In this document: positions 1-5,018 of the stretch, piece after piece
How positions within the stretch are numbered: position 1 is the first letter of the stretch
Layout: every line of letters starts with the position of its first letter
Assembly: GCA_023425455.1 (NCBI GenBank)
Contig: JAFACP010000440.1
Coordinates: forward strand, 1-5,273
Length of the DNA: 5,273 nucleotides
Source: Pseudomonadota bacterium
Lineage (GTDB): Bacteria > Pseudomonadota > Gammaproteobacteria > Enterobacterales > Enterobacteriaceae
Direction: 5' to 3'
Notes under the pieces: model-generated
What the model saw: the letters and a program-made list of their open reading frames with translations, nothing else
What the model was told of the DNA's origin: nothing
Databases searched by the model: none
Translations under genes and position numbers: made by a program

Positions 1-962
1 ATGTAAACCGCCGCTGGCGCAGCACCGACCAGGCCTGAGAAGACGCTGCTCAGTGAATCGGTGGTCAGCGCTTTGCCGCCGTCGATAATCTGGCCGTCTT
101 TGTCCAGCAGGTTCGCCTGACCGGCTACCGCACGGATGGTGCCGGTGGCGTCAAACACCGCGGTCATCACCAGCGCCAGCACGCTTGGCAGGATCACCGG
201 GTTCAGCGCGCCAACGATGTCGAGGCTGCCGATCAGGGAGTTGCCTTTGTCATCGCTCAGCGACGGCATGGCAAAGATACCGGAGAAGTGGACGCTCGGG
301 TCGAAGATCAGGCCAACAATCGAGATGCCGATAATGGTCAGCAGAATGCCGCCCGGTACTTTCAGTTTTTCCAGCCCGATAATCACCGCCAGGCCAATCA
401 GCGACATGATCACCGGGAAGCTGGCGAAGTTGCCCAGCGCGACCGGCAGACCGTCCAGCGGGTTCTTGATCACCAGCCCCACGCCGTTGGCCGCAATCAG
501 CAGCAGGAACAGGCCGATACCAATCCCGGTGCCGTGCGCCACGCCCTGCGGCAGGTTGCGCAAAATCCAGCTACGAATACCGGTCGCGGAAATGACGGTA
601 AACAGCACCCCCATCAGGAATACGGCACCCAGCGCAACCGGCACGCTGATGTGCTGGCCCAGCACCAGGCTGAACGCGGTGAATGCGGTCAGTGAAATCG
701 CGCAGCCGATCGCCAGCGGCAGGTTCGCCCACAGCCCCATCACAATGGAGCCAACCCCGGCCACGAGACAGGTCGCAACAAAGACCGCCGCCGGCGGGAA
801 GCCCGCTTTACCCAGCATGCCCGGGACCACGATGACGGAGTAAACCATCGCCAGAAACGTCGTCAGACCGGCAACGACTTCCTGACGCACGGTGCTGCCG
901 CGAGCAGAAATTTTAAACATGGCGTCAAGCGAACCGCCAGTACGCGCAGATGGCGTAGACAT
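1..962 (-). CDS. ghxP: Guanine/hypoxanthine permease GhxP (YjcD), N-terminal 320 codons; 3' part outside window
   Basis: Inner-membrane proton-coupled purine importer of the NCS2 family (AdeP/GhxP branch), which brings guanine and hypoxanthine into the cell for salvage. The reading frame opens at ATG 960-962 ([17 protein letters not shown]) after an AGGGGA ribosome site at 971-976, 8 nt upstream, and runs open to the left edge. Visible family features are the conserved start of the first membrane segment (residues 29-50, with TTFLAMVYS), many hydrophobic segments rich in Gly and Ala, the FDATGT motif at 270-275 in the expected substrate-site region, and GAAPAAVY at 313-320, where the window cuts the gene. 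From memory, the sequence is nearly identical to E. coli YjcD (449 residues), so about 130 residues are missing only because of the window edge. Its upstream region carries PurR-type sites, which fits a purine-repressed salvage transporter. Substrate specificity is inferred from orthology. Confidence 0.95.
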   Translation of the reverse strand, partial: MSTPSARTGGSLDAMFKISARGSTVRQEVVAGLTTFLAMVYSVIVVPGMLGKAGFPPAAVFVATCLVAGVGSIVMGLWANLPLAIGCAISLTAFTAFSLVLGQHISVPVALGAVFLMGVLFTVISATGIRSWILRNLPQGVAHGTGIGIGLFLLLIAANGVGLVIKNPLDGLPVALGNFASFPVIMSLIGLAVIIGLEKLKVPGGILLTIIGISIVGLIFDPSVHFSGIFAMPSLSDDKGNSLIGSLDIVGALNPVILPSVLALVMTAVFDATGTIRAVAGQANLLDKDGQIIDGGKALTTDSLSSVFSGLVGAAPAAVY

Positions 963-1077
963 AGAAAACATCCCCTGAGAGTTTTTATAGAAAGTCCGTA
1001 AGCGTGGTGGAGACTCCACTGCCAGCAAAACGTCAAATCCATGTGCTGCGTTTGCGACGAAAGGGGCGTCACAAAAA

Positions 1078-1093
1078 AAGCAAACGTTTAGCT
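1078..1093. promoter_or_regulatory. PurR operator-like site in the ghxP leader
   Basis: AAGCAAACGTTTAGCT has a perfect GCAAACGTTT core (1080-1089) and 12 of 16 matches to the PurR consensus. It sits about 35-45 bp downstream of the candidate start point. Read on the minus strand it is followed by a run of seven T, so it could also form a poor hairpin-plus-U-run structure, but the stem is short and contains a mismatch. I prefer an operator. Confidence 0.45.
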
Positions 1094-1122
1094 CCGCGCT
1101 TACAAAACGGGTGGTCAAATTA

Positions 1123-1138
1123 AGGCAAACGATTATCT
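1123..1138. promoter_or_regulatory. PurR operator-like site overlapping the ghxP -10
   Basis: The site keeps the full GCAAACG core (1125-1131) but matches the PurR consensus at only 11 of 16 positions. It directly covers the candidate -10 hexamer and start point of ghxP, the usual position for a simple repressor site. Sequence match alone is weak; position and the neighbouring sites give it support. Confidence 0.45.
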
Positions 1139-1161
1139 AGCCTAATCACCGCCCTTTTCAA
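1132..1161 (-). promoter_or_regulatory. Candidate ghxP promoter
   Basis: Read on the minus strand, TTGAAA (1156-1161) is followed after 18 bp by GATAAT (1132-1137), or after 16 bp by TAGATA. Transcription would start near 1125 and give a leader of about 160 nt before the ghxP ATG. A PurR-like site covers the -10 hexamer, as expected for repression. This is the best-looking promoter in the GST-ghxP gap, but it is judged by eye only. Confidence 0.5.
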
Positions 1162-1221
1162 CTGAACTTTATCGTTTTTCACTAAAATTCCCTTATGACG
1201 CTGAAGATTTAGCCAGAGGAT

Positions 1222-1237
1222 GCGCAAACGTTATCGT
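1222..1237. promoter_or_regulatory. PurR operator-like site, distal
   Basis: GCGCAAACGTTATCGT matches the PurR consensus ACGCAAACGTTTTCGT at 14 of 16 positions, the best match in the window. It lies 22 nt beyond the GST stop codon, about 60 bp upstream of the candidate ghxP -35 hexamer and about 260 bp from the ghxP start. PurR with bound hypoxanthine or guanine represses purine synthesis and salvage genes, and ghxP is a known PurR target type. The distance suggests an auxiliary site unless another promoter is used. Confidence 0.6.
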
Positions 1238-1259
1238 CTATGCGCAATTTAGTAACATT

Positions 1260-1931
1260 TCACTCGCCGTCGAGAAGGGTAAAGGGGCCACCCTGCTCCA
1301 GCGTCCGCTGCCAGCCGGGGAGCGATTCGACCTGTTGCTTCCACGCCCGGGTATGAGGCAGATCCTCAATGCCGCCGCGCGCCAGCAGCGCAAAGACCGG
1401 GAAGCTCATCTGAATATCGGCCATGCTGAGCGCATCACCGGCAAACCAGCGGTTTTGCGCCAGGTGAGCGTCGATATAGCGGGCATGCGTTTCCAGCTGG
1501 CGGTTGAGCCACGCTTTTTGCACGCCCTGTCCGAGCACCTTCCCCAGCCCCCGCAGACCAAAGGGGATCGGCGGTTTGCCGAGACTGCTGAAAACAAGCT
1601 TCATCAACAGCAGCGGCATCAGCGAGCCTTCGGCGTAATGCAGCCAAAAACGGTATTGCACCTTGTCGTGCGGATCGCGTGGTTTGAGCCGCGACTCGAC
1701 ATCATACGTTTCCTGAAGATATTCAAGGATCGCCCCCGATTCGGCGAGGATAAGCCCGTTGTCCTCAACCACCGGCGATTTGCCCAGCGGATGCACCTTT
1801 CTCAGCGAGGCCGGCGCCAGCATCGTTTTCTCGCGCTGATAGTGAACAATCTCATAGGGCAGGGAGAGCTCTTCCAGCGCCCAGATAACGCGCTGGGAAC
1901 GCGACTGGTTGAGATGGTGTACCGTTAGCAT
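1260..1931 (-). CDS. Glutathione S-transferase family protein
   Basis: A 223-residue cytosolic protein with the two-domain glutathione S-transferase layout. The N-terminal thioredoxin-like half (about 1-78) begins LTVHHLNQSRSQRVIWALEE. Ser10 or Ser12 sits where bacterial GSTs have the residue that activates glutathione, Pro53 in KSPVV is the conserved cis-proline, and Glu64-Ser65 in ESGAILEYL is the pair that binds the gamma-glutamyl group. The helical C-terminal half (about 87-215) carries the N-capping motif region AGDALSMADIQMSFP with Asp172. The start is supported by AGGAG at 1938-1942, 6 nt before the ATG. The usual role would be conjugation or reduction of electrophiles or peroxides with glutathione, but the substrate is unknown. 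It lies between ghxP and soxR, both on the same strand, with a gap on each side. I recall a GST-like gene at this place in Salmonella. Its position beside soxRS suggests a detoxification role, but no clear SoxS site was seen in front of it. Confidence 0.88.
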   Translation of the reverse strand: MLTVHHLNQSRSQRVIWALEELSLPYEIVHYQREKTMLAPASLRKVHPLGKSPVVEDNGLILAESGAILEYLQETYDVESRLKPRDPHDKVQYRFWLHYAEGSLMPLLLMKLVFSSLGKPPIPFGLRGLGKVLGQGVQKAWLNRQLETHARYIDAHLAQNRWFAGDALSMADIQMSFPVFALLARGGIEDLPHTRAWKQQVESLPGWQRTLEQGGPFTLLDGE

Positions 1932-2017
1932 CGTTTTCTCCTGTGATTCATACGTATTAACTATAGAAAATCGAACAACACCGCGAAAAAAATTTGCCTA
2001 AAAAAGCGTCCGCCTCG

Positions 2018-2046
2018 CTGGCGAAACCCCCGCCTTTGCTTACAAT
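2018..2046 (+). promoter_or_regulatory. Candidate sigma-S-type promoter of sraL
   Basis: The stretch CTTACAATTAAAG has the -10 hexamer TACAAT at 2041-2046, a C two bases upstream and a TAA just after it, all features favoured by sigma-S. The -35 position (2018-2023, CTGGCG) does not resemble TTGACA, which sigma-S tolerates. A start 7-8 nt downstream (2053-2054) gives an RNA of about 140 nt up to the terminator, the size reported for SraL. Published work describes sraL as sigma-S dependent; this call is by eye. Confidence 0.55.
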
Positions 2047-2053
2047 TAAAGTG

Positions 2054-2194
2054 TCAGCACAATCCGGAACCTCCCCAGTTTGCTCGACATGAGGGGTGCT
2101 GATGTCGGGGGAAACCCTCCCGTATACGAGCGGGATAGAGAGAAAGACAAAGACCGGGAATAAACTAAAGCGCCCTCCGTGGCGCTTTAGTTTT
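2054..2194 (+). ncRNA. sraL: Small regulatory RNA SraL (RyjA)
   Basis: This gap between the GST gene and the 3' end of soxR is where sraL (ryjA) lies in E. coli and Salmonella, transcribed towards soxR. The stretch shows no convincing protein gene, yet its sequence closely resembles SraL as I recall it, including the CAATCCGGAACCTCCCC segment near the 5' end and the AGAGAGAAAGACAAAGACCG segment before the terminator. Candidate internal pairing involves C-rich (2071-2076) and G-rich (2092-2096, 2107-2111) blocks. It ends in a 13-bp perfect stem plus U-rich tail. In Salmonella SraL is reported to repress tig (trigger factor) and to protect rho mRNA from early termination, with expression in stationary phase. 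The exact 5' end is inferred from the promoter and expected length. Confidence 0.85.
2162..2194. terminator. Intrinsic terminator of sraL, probably also of soxR (bidirectional)
   Basis: A perfect 13-bp inverted repeat, AAACTAAAGCGCC (2162-2174) and GGCGCTTTAGTTT (2181-2193), encloses a 6-nt loop. On the plus strand it runs into TTTTGTCTT, a good U-run to end SraL. On the minus strand the A-rich outer stem gives GTTTATT after the GC-rich stem, a weaker but usable tail for soxR, whose stop codon is only 4 nt from the hairpin. Confidence 0.88.
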
Positions 2195-2197
2195 GTC

Positions 2198-2656
2198 TTA
2201 ATCATCCTCCAGCAGCCGCGCGCCGGTGCCCTGCTCCCCGAGCCGGTCGCCGGGGTTACGCAGCGGACAGTCGCTGCGCGACAGGCAGCCGCAGCCAATA
2301 CACCCATCCAGCTCATCGCGCAGCGCCACCAGCGTATGAATGCGTCGGTCGAGCTCATCCCGCCACTGGGAGGAGAGCTGCTTCCACTCTTTCGGGCTGA
2401 GCGAATGCCCCTCCGGCAGGACACCAAAGGCATCACCGATGGTGGCGAGTGGGATCCCGATGCGTTGCGCAATTTTGATGATGGCGACGTAGCGCAGCAC
2501 GTCGCGGGTGTAGCGGCGCTGGTTTCCGGCGTTGCGAATGCTCTTAATCAGCCCTTTGCTTTCATAGAAGTGGAGCGCCGATACCGCCACACCGCTGCGC
2601 TTTGCCACTTCACCGGGGGTTAACAGCGCTTTAATACGCGGCAATCTCTTTTCCAT
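2198..2656 (-). CDS. soxR: Redox-sensitive transcriptional activator SoxR
   Basis: MerR-family regulator, 152 residues, active as a dimer with one [2Fe-2S] cluster per subunit. Oxidation of the cluster by redox-cycling compounds, nitric oxide or superoxide stress lets it distort the soxS promoter and switch it on. The N-terminal winged helix-turn-helix spans about residues 12-60 ([20 protein letters not shown] and the NQRRY wing), followed by a dimerisation helix. The four cluster ligands are all present: Cys119, Cys122, Cys124 and Cys130 in [12 protein letters not shown]. From memory, the sequence is nearly identical to E. coli SoxR (154 residues), with the last few residues differing (ending LLEDD). 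The start is supported by AAGAGG at 2661-2666. It is divergent from soxS with 121 bp between the start codons, and its own -10 TATAAT (2688-2693, minus strand) adjoins the SoxR operator, fitting the known autorepression. Confidence 0.98.
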   Translation of the reverse strand: MEKRLPRIKALLTPGEVAKRSGVAVSALHFYESKGLIKSIRNAGNQRRYTRDVLRYVAIIKIAQRIGIPLATIGDAFGVLPEGHSLSPKEWKQLSSQWRDELDRRIHTLVALRDELDGCIGCGCLSRSDCPLRNPGDRLGEQGTGARLLEDD

Positions 2657-2668
2657 AAAACCTCTTTA

Positions 2669-2686
2669 CCTCAAGTTAACTTGAGG
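2669..2686. promoter_or_regulatory. SoxR operator (SoxR box)
   Basis: A perfect 18-bp palindrome, CCTCAAGTTAACTTGAGG, identical to the SoxR-binding consensus, lies almost wholly inside the soxS spacer. It is also just downstream of the soxR -10 element on the other strand, so one site can both activate soxS and hold down soxR. Confidence 0.97.
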
Positions 2687-2687
2687 A

Positions 2688-2693
2688 ATTATA
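2688..2693 (-). promoter_or_regulatory. Candidate soxR -10 element
   Basis: On the minus strand the sequence reads TATAAT, a consensus -10 that overlaps the soxS -10 (2690-2695) on the other strand by four bases. No good -35 is seen 17-18 bp upstream (TCGTCG or TTCGTC). The start point would fall near 2680, inside the SoxR palindrome, consistent with the reported repression of soxR by its own product. Confidence 0.5.
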
Positions 2694-2730
2694 CTCCCCC
2701 GCAGACAAAACGACGAATCAACCAGGGATA

Positions 2731-2750
2731 TACCCGAAGCATGACGGGTA
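2731..2750 (+). other. Small hairpin in the soxS mRNA leader
   Basis: TACCCG (2731-2736) pairs perfectly with CGGGTA (2745-2750) around an 8-nt loop, 14 nt upstream of the soxS ribosome site. A shorter competing pairing of GGG 2725-2727 with CCC 2733-2735 is possible. No U-run follows, so it is not a terminator; a modest role in mRNA stability or small-RNA access is conceivable. Confidence 0.35.
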
Positions 2751-2777
2751 GAGTGTTATCTACAGAGGGGCAACCTT

Positions 2778-3104
2778 ATGTCGCATCAGCAAATTATTCA
2801 GACACTTATCGAATGGATAGATGAACATATCGACCAGCCGTTGAACATTGATGTGGTCGCCAAAAAGTCGGGTTATTCGAAATGGTATTTACAGAGAATG
2901 TTCCGTACCGTGACCCATCAGACGCTGGGCGACTATATCCGTCAGCGCAGACTGCTGCTGGCAGCGCAGGCGTTACGCTCTACGCAGCGCCCCATTTTTG
3001 ATATCGCGATGGATTTGGGCTATGTGTCGCAGCAGACCTTCTCCCGCGTCTTTCGCCGCGAGTTTGATCGCACCCCGAGCGATTACCGCCACCAGCTGAA
3101 TTAA
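2778..3104 (+). CDS. soxS: Superoxide response transcriptional activator SoxS
   Basis: Small AraC/XylS-family activator of 108 residues made only of the DNA-binding domain. It binds SoxS/MarA/Rob boxes and recruits RNA polymerase to genes such as sodA, zwf, fpr, nfo, micF and acrAB. The first helix-turn-helix is at about residues 24-44 (VVAKKSGYSKWYLQRMF). The second is at about 74-96, inside the AraC signature region with GYVSQQTFSRVFRREF and ending TPSDYR. It has no sensing domain, so its level is set by transcription from the SoxR-controlled promoter and by proteolysis; the N-terminal MSHQ matches the region of E. coli SoxS that Lon recognises. The start has GAGGGG at 2765-2770, 7 nt upstream. 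It is one residue longer than E. coli SoxS (extra C-terminal Asn). Its stop codon overlaps that of the convergent pdeC gene. Confidence 0.98.
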   Translation: MSHQQIIQTLIEWIDEHIDQPLNIDVVAKKSGYSKWYLQRMFRTVTHQTLGDYIRQRRLLLAAQALRSTQRPIFDIAMDLGYVSQQTFSRVFRREFDRTPSDYRHQLN

Positions 3105-4678
3105 TGCCCCGGAAGTAAAGGCTGCTGCTGCCAGACCATAAAGTCTTGCGGTGGCATCGCCTTTGCGAAATGCCACCCCTGACAATACTGCACCCCGCGT
3201 TTCAGCAGCCAACTTACCTGCTCGGCCGTCTCCACCCCTTCGGCGATGGTTTTCAGCCGCAGGCTTTGCGCCATCTCGATGATGTGCTCTGCAATCAGGT
3301 GGCTGGTGCTGTTGGTGGTTAAAGTATCGACAAAGGATTTGTCGATTTTCAGAATATCGACGTTCAGTGAATAGAGGTTATGCAGGTTGGAATAACCGGT
3401 GCCGAAATCATCAATTGCCACTTCGTACCCCGCCTGACGAAACGCCTGGATCACCGGCGTCGTTTTCGGCACATCAATGAACCCGCGTTCGGTGACCTCA
3501 ATTTTGATTTGCTGCGCACGCACCGAGAAGTGGCGGGCTTTGTCGGAGATGAGGGCAATCAGGCGCGAAGAGTGGAAGTCAGACGCGGAGAGATTAATCG
3601 AAATATAGAGCTGCGGATTGCTGGCCAGGAAGTTGCCCAGATCGCTGAACACCTCCTCGACGACGTAATCCGTGATGCGTTCGATCATCCCCTCTTTTTC
3701 CGCCAGCGGGATAAATTCCGCCGGGCTCATGACCTGGTGACCGTTAAACCCCGGCCAGCGCAACAGCGCCTCTGCGCCCACGCACCGGTTACTTTTAATA
3801 TCGATAATCGGCTGGTAATGCACGCACAGCTGACGCTTATTCAGCGCCCGGTGCAGTAAACGTCCTGGCGAGTTGAGCTCGCGATGGGTGCGCGACCACA
3901 CCAGCAATATAATGACGCTGCAGATCATCCCCAGCGGCAGCGTCAGCGTGGCCTGATGATAGAGCGTTTCATAAAAGCGTTTATTCGACGTCGATACAAT
4001 AGCGGCAATTGGGCGTTTATCCGATCTCACTATCGTATAAAAACGATCATCTTTCTGAAATGATGATTCTTTATCTGCAATCAGCGTATTTAATAATGAG
4101 GCGTTGGCCCTGGCGCTGACGGAAAAGAATGCATTGGTTACGGTGTCATAAACGCCCCAGGAGAGAGAATGATCGCTCGACATCACCTCACTGTATGAGA
4201 GCGGATTGACCACCACGACATAATTCCCTTGCTGCATATACGTCATTTTGTAACCAGTAAAAAATGGCGTATCCCGATAATAATAGATGGCGATGTCGGG
4301 TTTGCGTTGGTAATTGGCGAGCGGAATTGTGTAGGGGTGTTCAGGAGTGAGAATCGAGGAACAAAGAAAATTCCTACCTTCGGCATATATTAAATCAGCC
4401 ACGAACAGACGACCGCGAACAACGTTCAACATATATTGCCGGTGTTCCGGCGTACATACATTACCCTGATATTTTTCGGCTTCGTCGCGGGCGAGATCAA
4501 CCTGTTGAATAACAAGCTCTGTTTTATCTAAGGCCAGTTCAGCAAATGTACGTAGTTGGGCGCTGGTTTCCGATGCTGCTCTTATCTGGGCGAACCAAAG
4601 CGCGAGCATCACCGGCAGCAGAACTACCATGATGATCCCGACGACCCTCAGCATCTTGCGCTGCGCGCTACGATTCAT
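3101..4678 (-). CDS. pdeC: c-di-GMP phosphodiesterase PdeC (YjcC), CSS-motif sensor plus EAL domain
   Basis: Inner-membrane enzyme that hydrolyses cyclic di-GMP to pGpG. I choose ATG 4676-4678 (MNRSAQRKMLRVVG), giving 525 residues, because AGGG lies 6 nt upstream and the periplasmic cysteines then fall at 75 and 106 as I recall for E. coli PdeC (528 residues). An in-frame ATG at 4757-4759 would add 27 polar residues with no ribosome site. Layout: membrane segment about 12-32; periplasmic CSS domain with Cys75 and the Cys106-Ser-Ser motif; second membrane segment about 244-261; cytoplasmic EAL domain from about 278. The catalytic set looks intact: Glu303-Ala-Leu, Asn362 (SINLSASDF), Glu394 and Glu397 (EVTER), Asp423-Asp424 (IDDFGTGYSNL), Lys444 (KIDKSF), Glu480/Glu483 (EGVE), Gln500. 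In E. coli, disulfide formation by DsbA/DsbB holds the enzyme low, and the reduced form is active and subject to cleavage. YjcC of Klebsiella pneumoniae is reported as oxidative-stress responsive, fitting its place beside soxS. The sensor-coding half is visibly more AT-rich than the EAL half. Confidence 0.95.
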   Translation of the reverse strand: MNRSAQRKMLRVVGIIMVVLLPVMLALWFAQIRAASETSAQLRTFAELALDKTELVIQQVDLARDEAEKYQGNVCTPEHRQYMLNVVRGRLFVADLIYAEGRNFLCSSILTPEHPYTIPLANYQRKPDIAIYYYRDTPFFTGYKMTYMQQGNYVVVVNPLSYSEVMSSDHSLSWGVYDTVTNAFFSVSARANASLLNTLIADKESSFQKDDRFYTIVRSDKRPIAAIVSTSNKRFYETLYHQATLTLPLGMICSVIILLVWSRTHRELNSPGRLLHRALNKRQLCVHYQPIIDIKSNRCVGAEALLRWPGFNGHQVMSPAEFIPLAEKEGMIERITDYVVEEVFSDLGNFLASNPQLYISINLSASDFHSSRLIALISDKARHFSVRAQQIKIEVTERGFIDVPKTTPVIQAFRQAGYEVAIDDFGTGYSNLHNLYSLNVDILKIDKSFVDTLTTNSTSHLIAEHIIEMAQSLRLKTIAEGVETAEQVSWLLKRGVQYCQGWHFAKAMPPQDFMVWQQQPLLPGH

Positions 4679-4755
4679 TTCCCGCCCTATATCCCTGCAT
4701 TTTGTACGCCTGTAGTAATGAAGGCCGGATGCTTTGATAAACAGGTGATTACGTT

Positions 4756-4768
4756 GCATGAATCATGC
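4756..4768. repeat. Dyad-symmetric element upstream of pdeC (possible operator)
   Basis: GCATGAATCATGC is a perfect 6+1+6 inverted repeat 77 bp upstream of the chosen pdeC start. Counting ten bases on each side of the centre, 8 of 10 pairs still match, an arrangement typical of a dimeric repressor site. No regulator is recognised from the motif. Confidence 0.45.
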
Positions 4769-4782
4769 GAAGTTAGCAACTG

Positions 4783-4850
4783 ACTTTTAGTATTAAAAAT
4801 CTGAAACGTGGTGATGACGATAATATTTTCCCGTAAGCCAAACTAAAAGT
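4783..4850. repeat. Inverted repeat pair ACTTTTAGT / ACTAAAAGT
   Basis: ACTTTTAGT (4783-4791) and its exact complement ACTAAAAGT (4842-4850) are 50 bp apart. The right copy would cover the -35 of a candidate pdeC promoter (minus-strand -10 TATTAT at 4820-4825) and the left copy would lie downstream of its start. Too far apart for a simple terminator; could be a looped operator pair or chance in AT-rich DNA. Confidence 0.35.
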
Positions 4851-4906
4851 ATTCGTTCCGTTTCTATTAAGGGAAATAATTATCCAGTAGCAGCGGCAGG
4901 TTTTAA
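4820..4906 (-). promoter_or_regulatory. Two weak candidate pdeC promoters
   Basis: On the minus strand, TTAAAA (4901-4906), 16 bp, then GATAAT (4879-4884) is one option. TTTTAG (4843-4848), 17 bp, then TATTAT (4820-4825) is the other. Both would give long leaders (about 135-195 nt). Neither is near consensus at both hexamers, so the real start is not decided by the sequence. Confidence 0.25.
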
Positions 4907-4942
4907 GATAACACAACAGAGGATCATTGATTAAGCCAAACT
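4834..4942. repeat. Direct repeat TAAGCCAAACT, half-site resembling a SoxS/MarA box
   Basis: The same 11 bases occur at 4834-4844 and 4932-4942, starting 98 bp apart. Each contains GCCAAAC, an exact match to the RYYAAAY half of the SoxS/MarA/Rob box, with the leading AY pair and the W also in place upstream. The GCAC half is poor in both copies (one match of four in the first, none in the second), so these are degenerate at best. Confidence 0.4.
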
Positions 4943-5018
4943 TCTGACAGCATGAAAAAAGTACAACACCAACATGAAATTTTATGCTATTTCTCAGGAT
5001 GTATTTTTTGTCATTGAT

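Larger units (their letters stand above)
2665..2695 (+). promoter_or_regulatory. soxS promoter with overlong 19-bp spacer
   Basis: The -35 hexamer TTTACC (2665-2670) and the -10 hexamer TATACT (2690-2695) are separated by 19 bp. This is the hallmark of MerR-family targets: the spacer is too long for sigma-70 until oxidised SoxR twists the DNA. The elements are the same as I recall for the E. coli soxS promoter. Transcription should start about 2702, giving a leader of roughly 75 nt. Confidence 0.93.
4679..5018. other. AT-rich intergenic region between pdeC and a diguanylate cyclase gene
   Basis: These 340 bases contain no credible gene on either strand. They should hold the pdeC promoter and the end of the cyclase transcript, but I see no strong intrinsic terminator and no consensus promoter. 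Symmetric and repeated elements are frequent: a dyad centred on 4762, a 9-bp inverted repeat (4783-4791 and 4842-4850), an 11-bp direct repeat (4834-4844 and 4932-4942) and a 14-bp near-palindrome, CATGAAATTTTATG, at 4973-4986. Confidence 0.8.

Noticed and set aside
136..843. 235-codon open frame on the plus strand, and another at 288-695
   Set aside because: Both are antisense to ghxP, whose protein is a clear family match; the predicted peptides have no recognisable fold and arise from high-G+C codon use.
1074..1093. Possible intrinsic terminator (GCTAAACGTTTGC followed by seven T on the minus strand) after the GST gene
   Set aside because: The stem is short, A/T-rich and has a mismatch; the sequence is better explained as a PurR-type site, and it lies downstream of the candidate ghxP promoter.
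1335..1928. 197-codon open frame on the plus strand opposite the GST gene
   Set aside because: It mirrors the GST codons, has no ribosome site and no domain; a shadow frame.
1957..2472. 171-codon minus-strand frame overlapping soxR and sraL
   Set aside because: Out of frame with soxR and covers its terminator; peptide resembles no known protein.
2096..2623. 175-codon open frame on the plus strand starting inside SraL and running across soxR
   Set aside because: It would cross the SraL terminator hairpin and is antisense to soxR; composition is explained by soxR.
4679..4759. Upstream start adding 27 residues to PdeC
   Set aside because: No ribosome site, polar residues before the first membrane segment, and cysteine positions fit E. 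coli only with the start at 4678.
4816..4884. GATAAT-rich stretches as Fur boxes near pdeC
   Set aside because: No stretch approaches the 19-bp Fur consensus; isolated GATAAT words are expected in AT-rich DNA.
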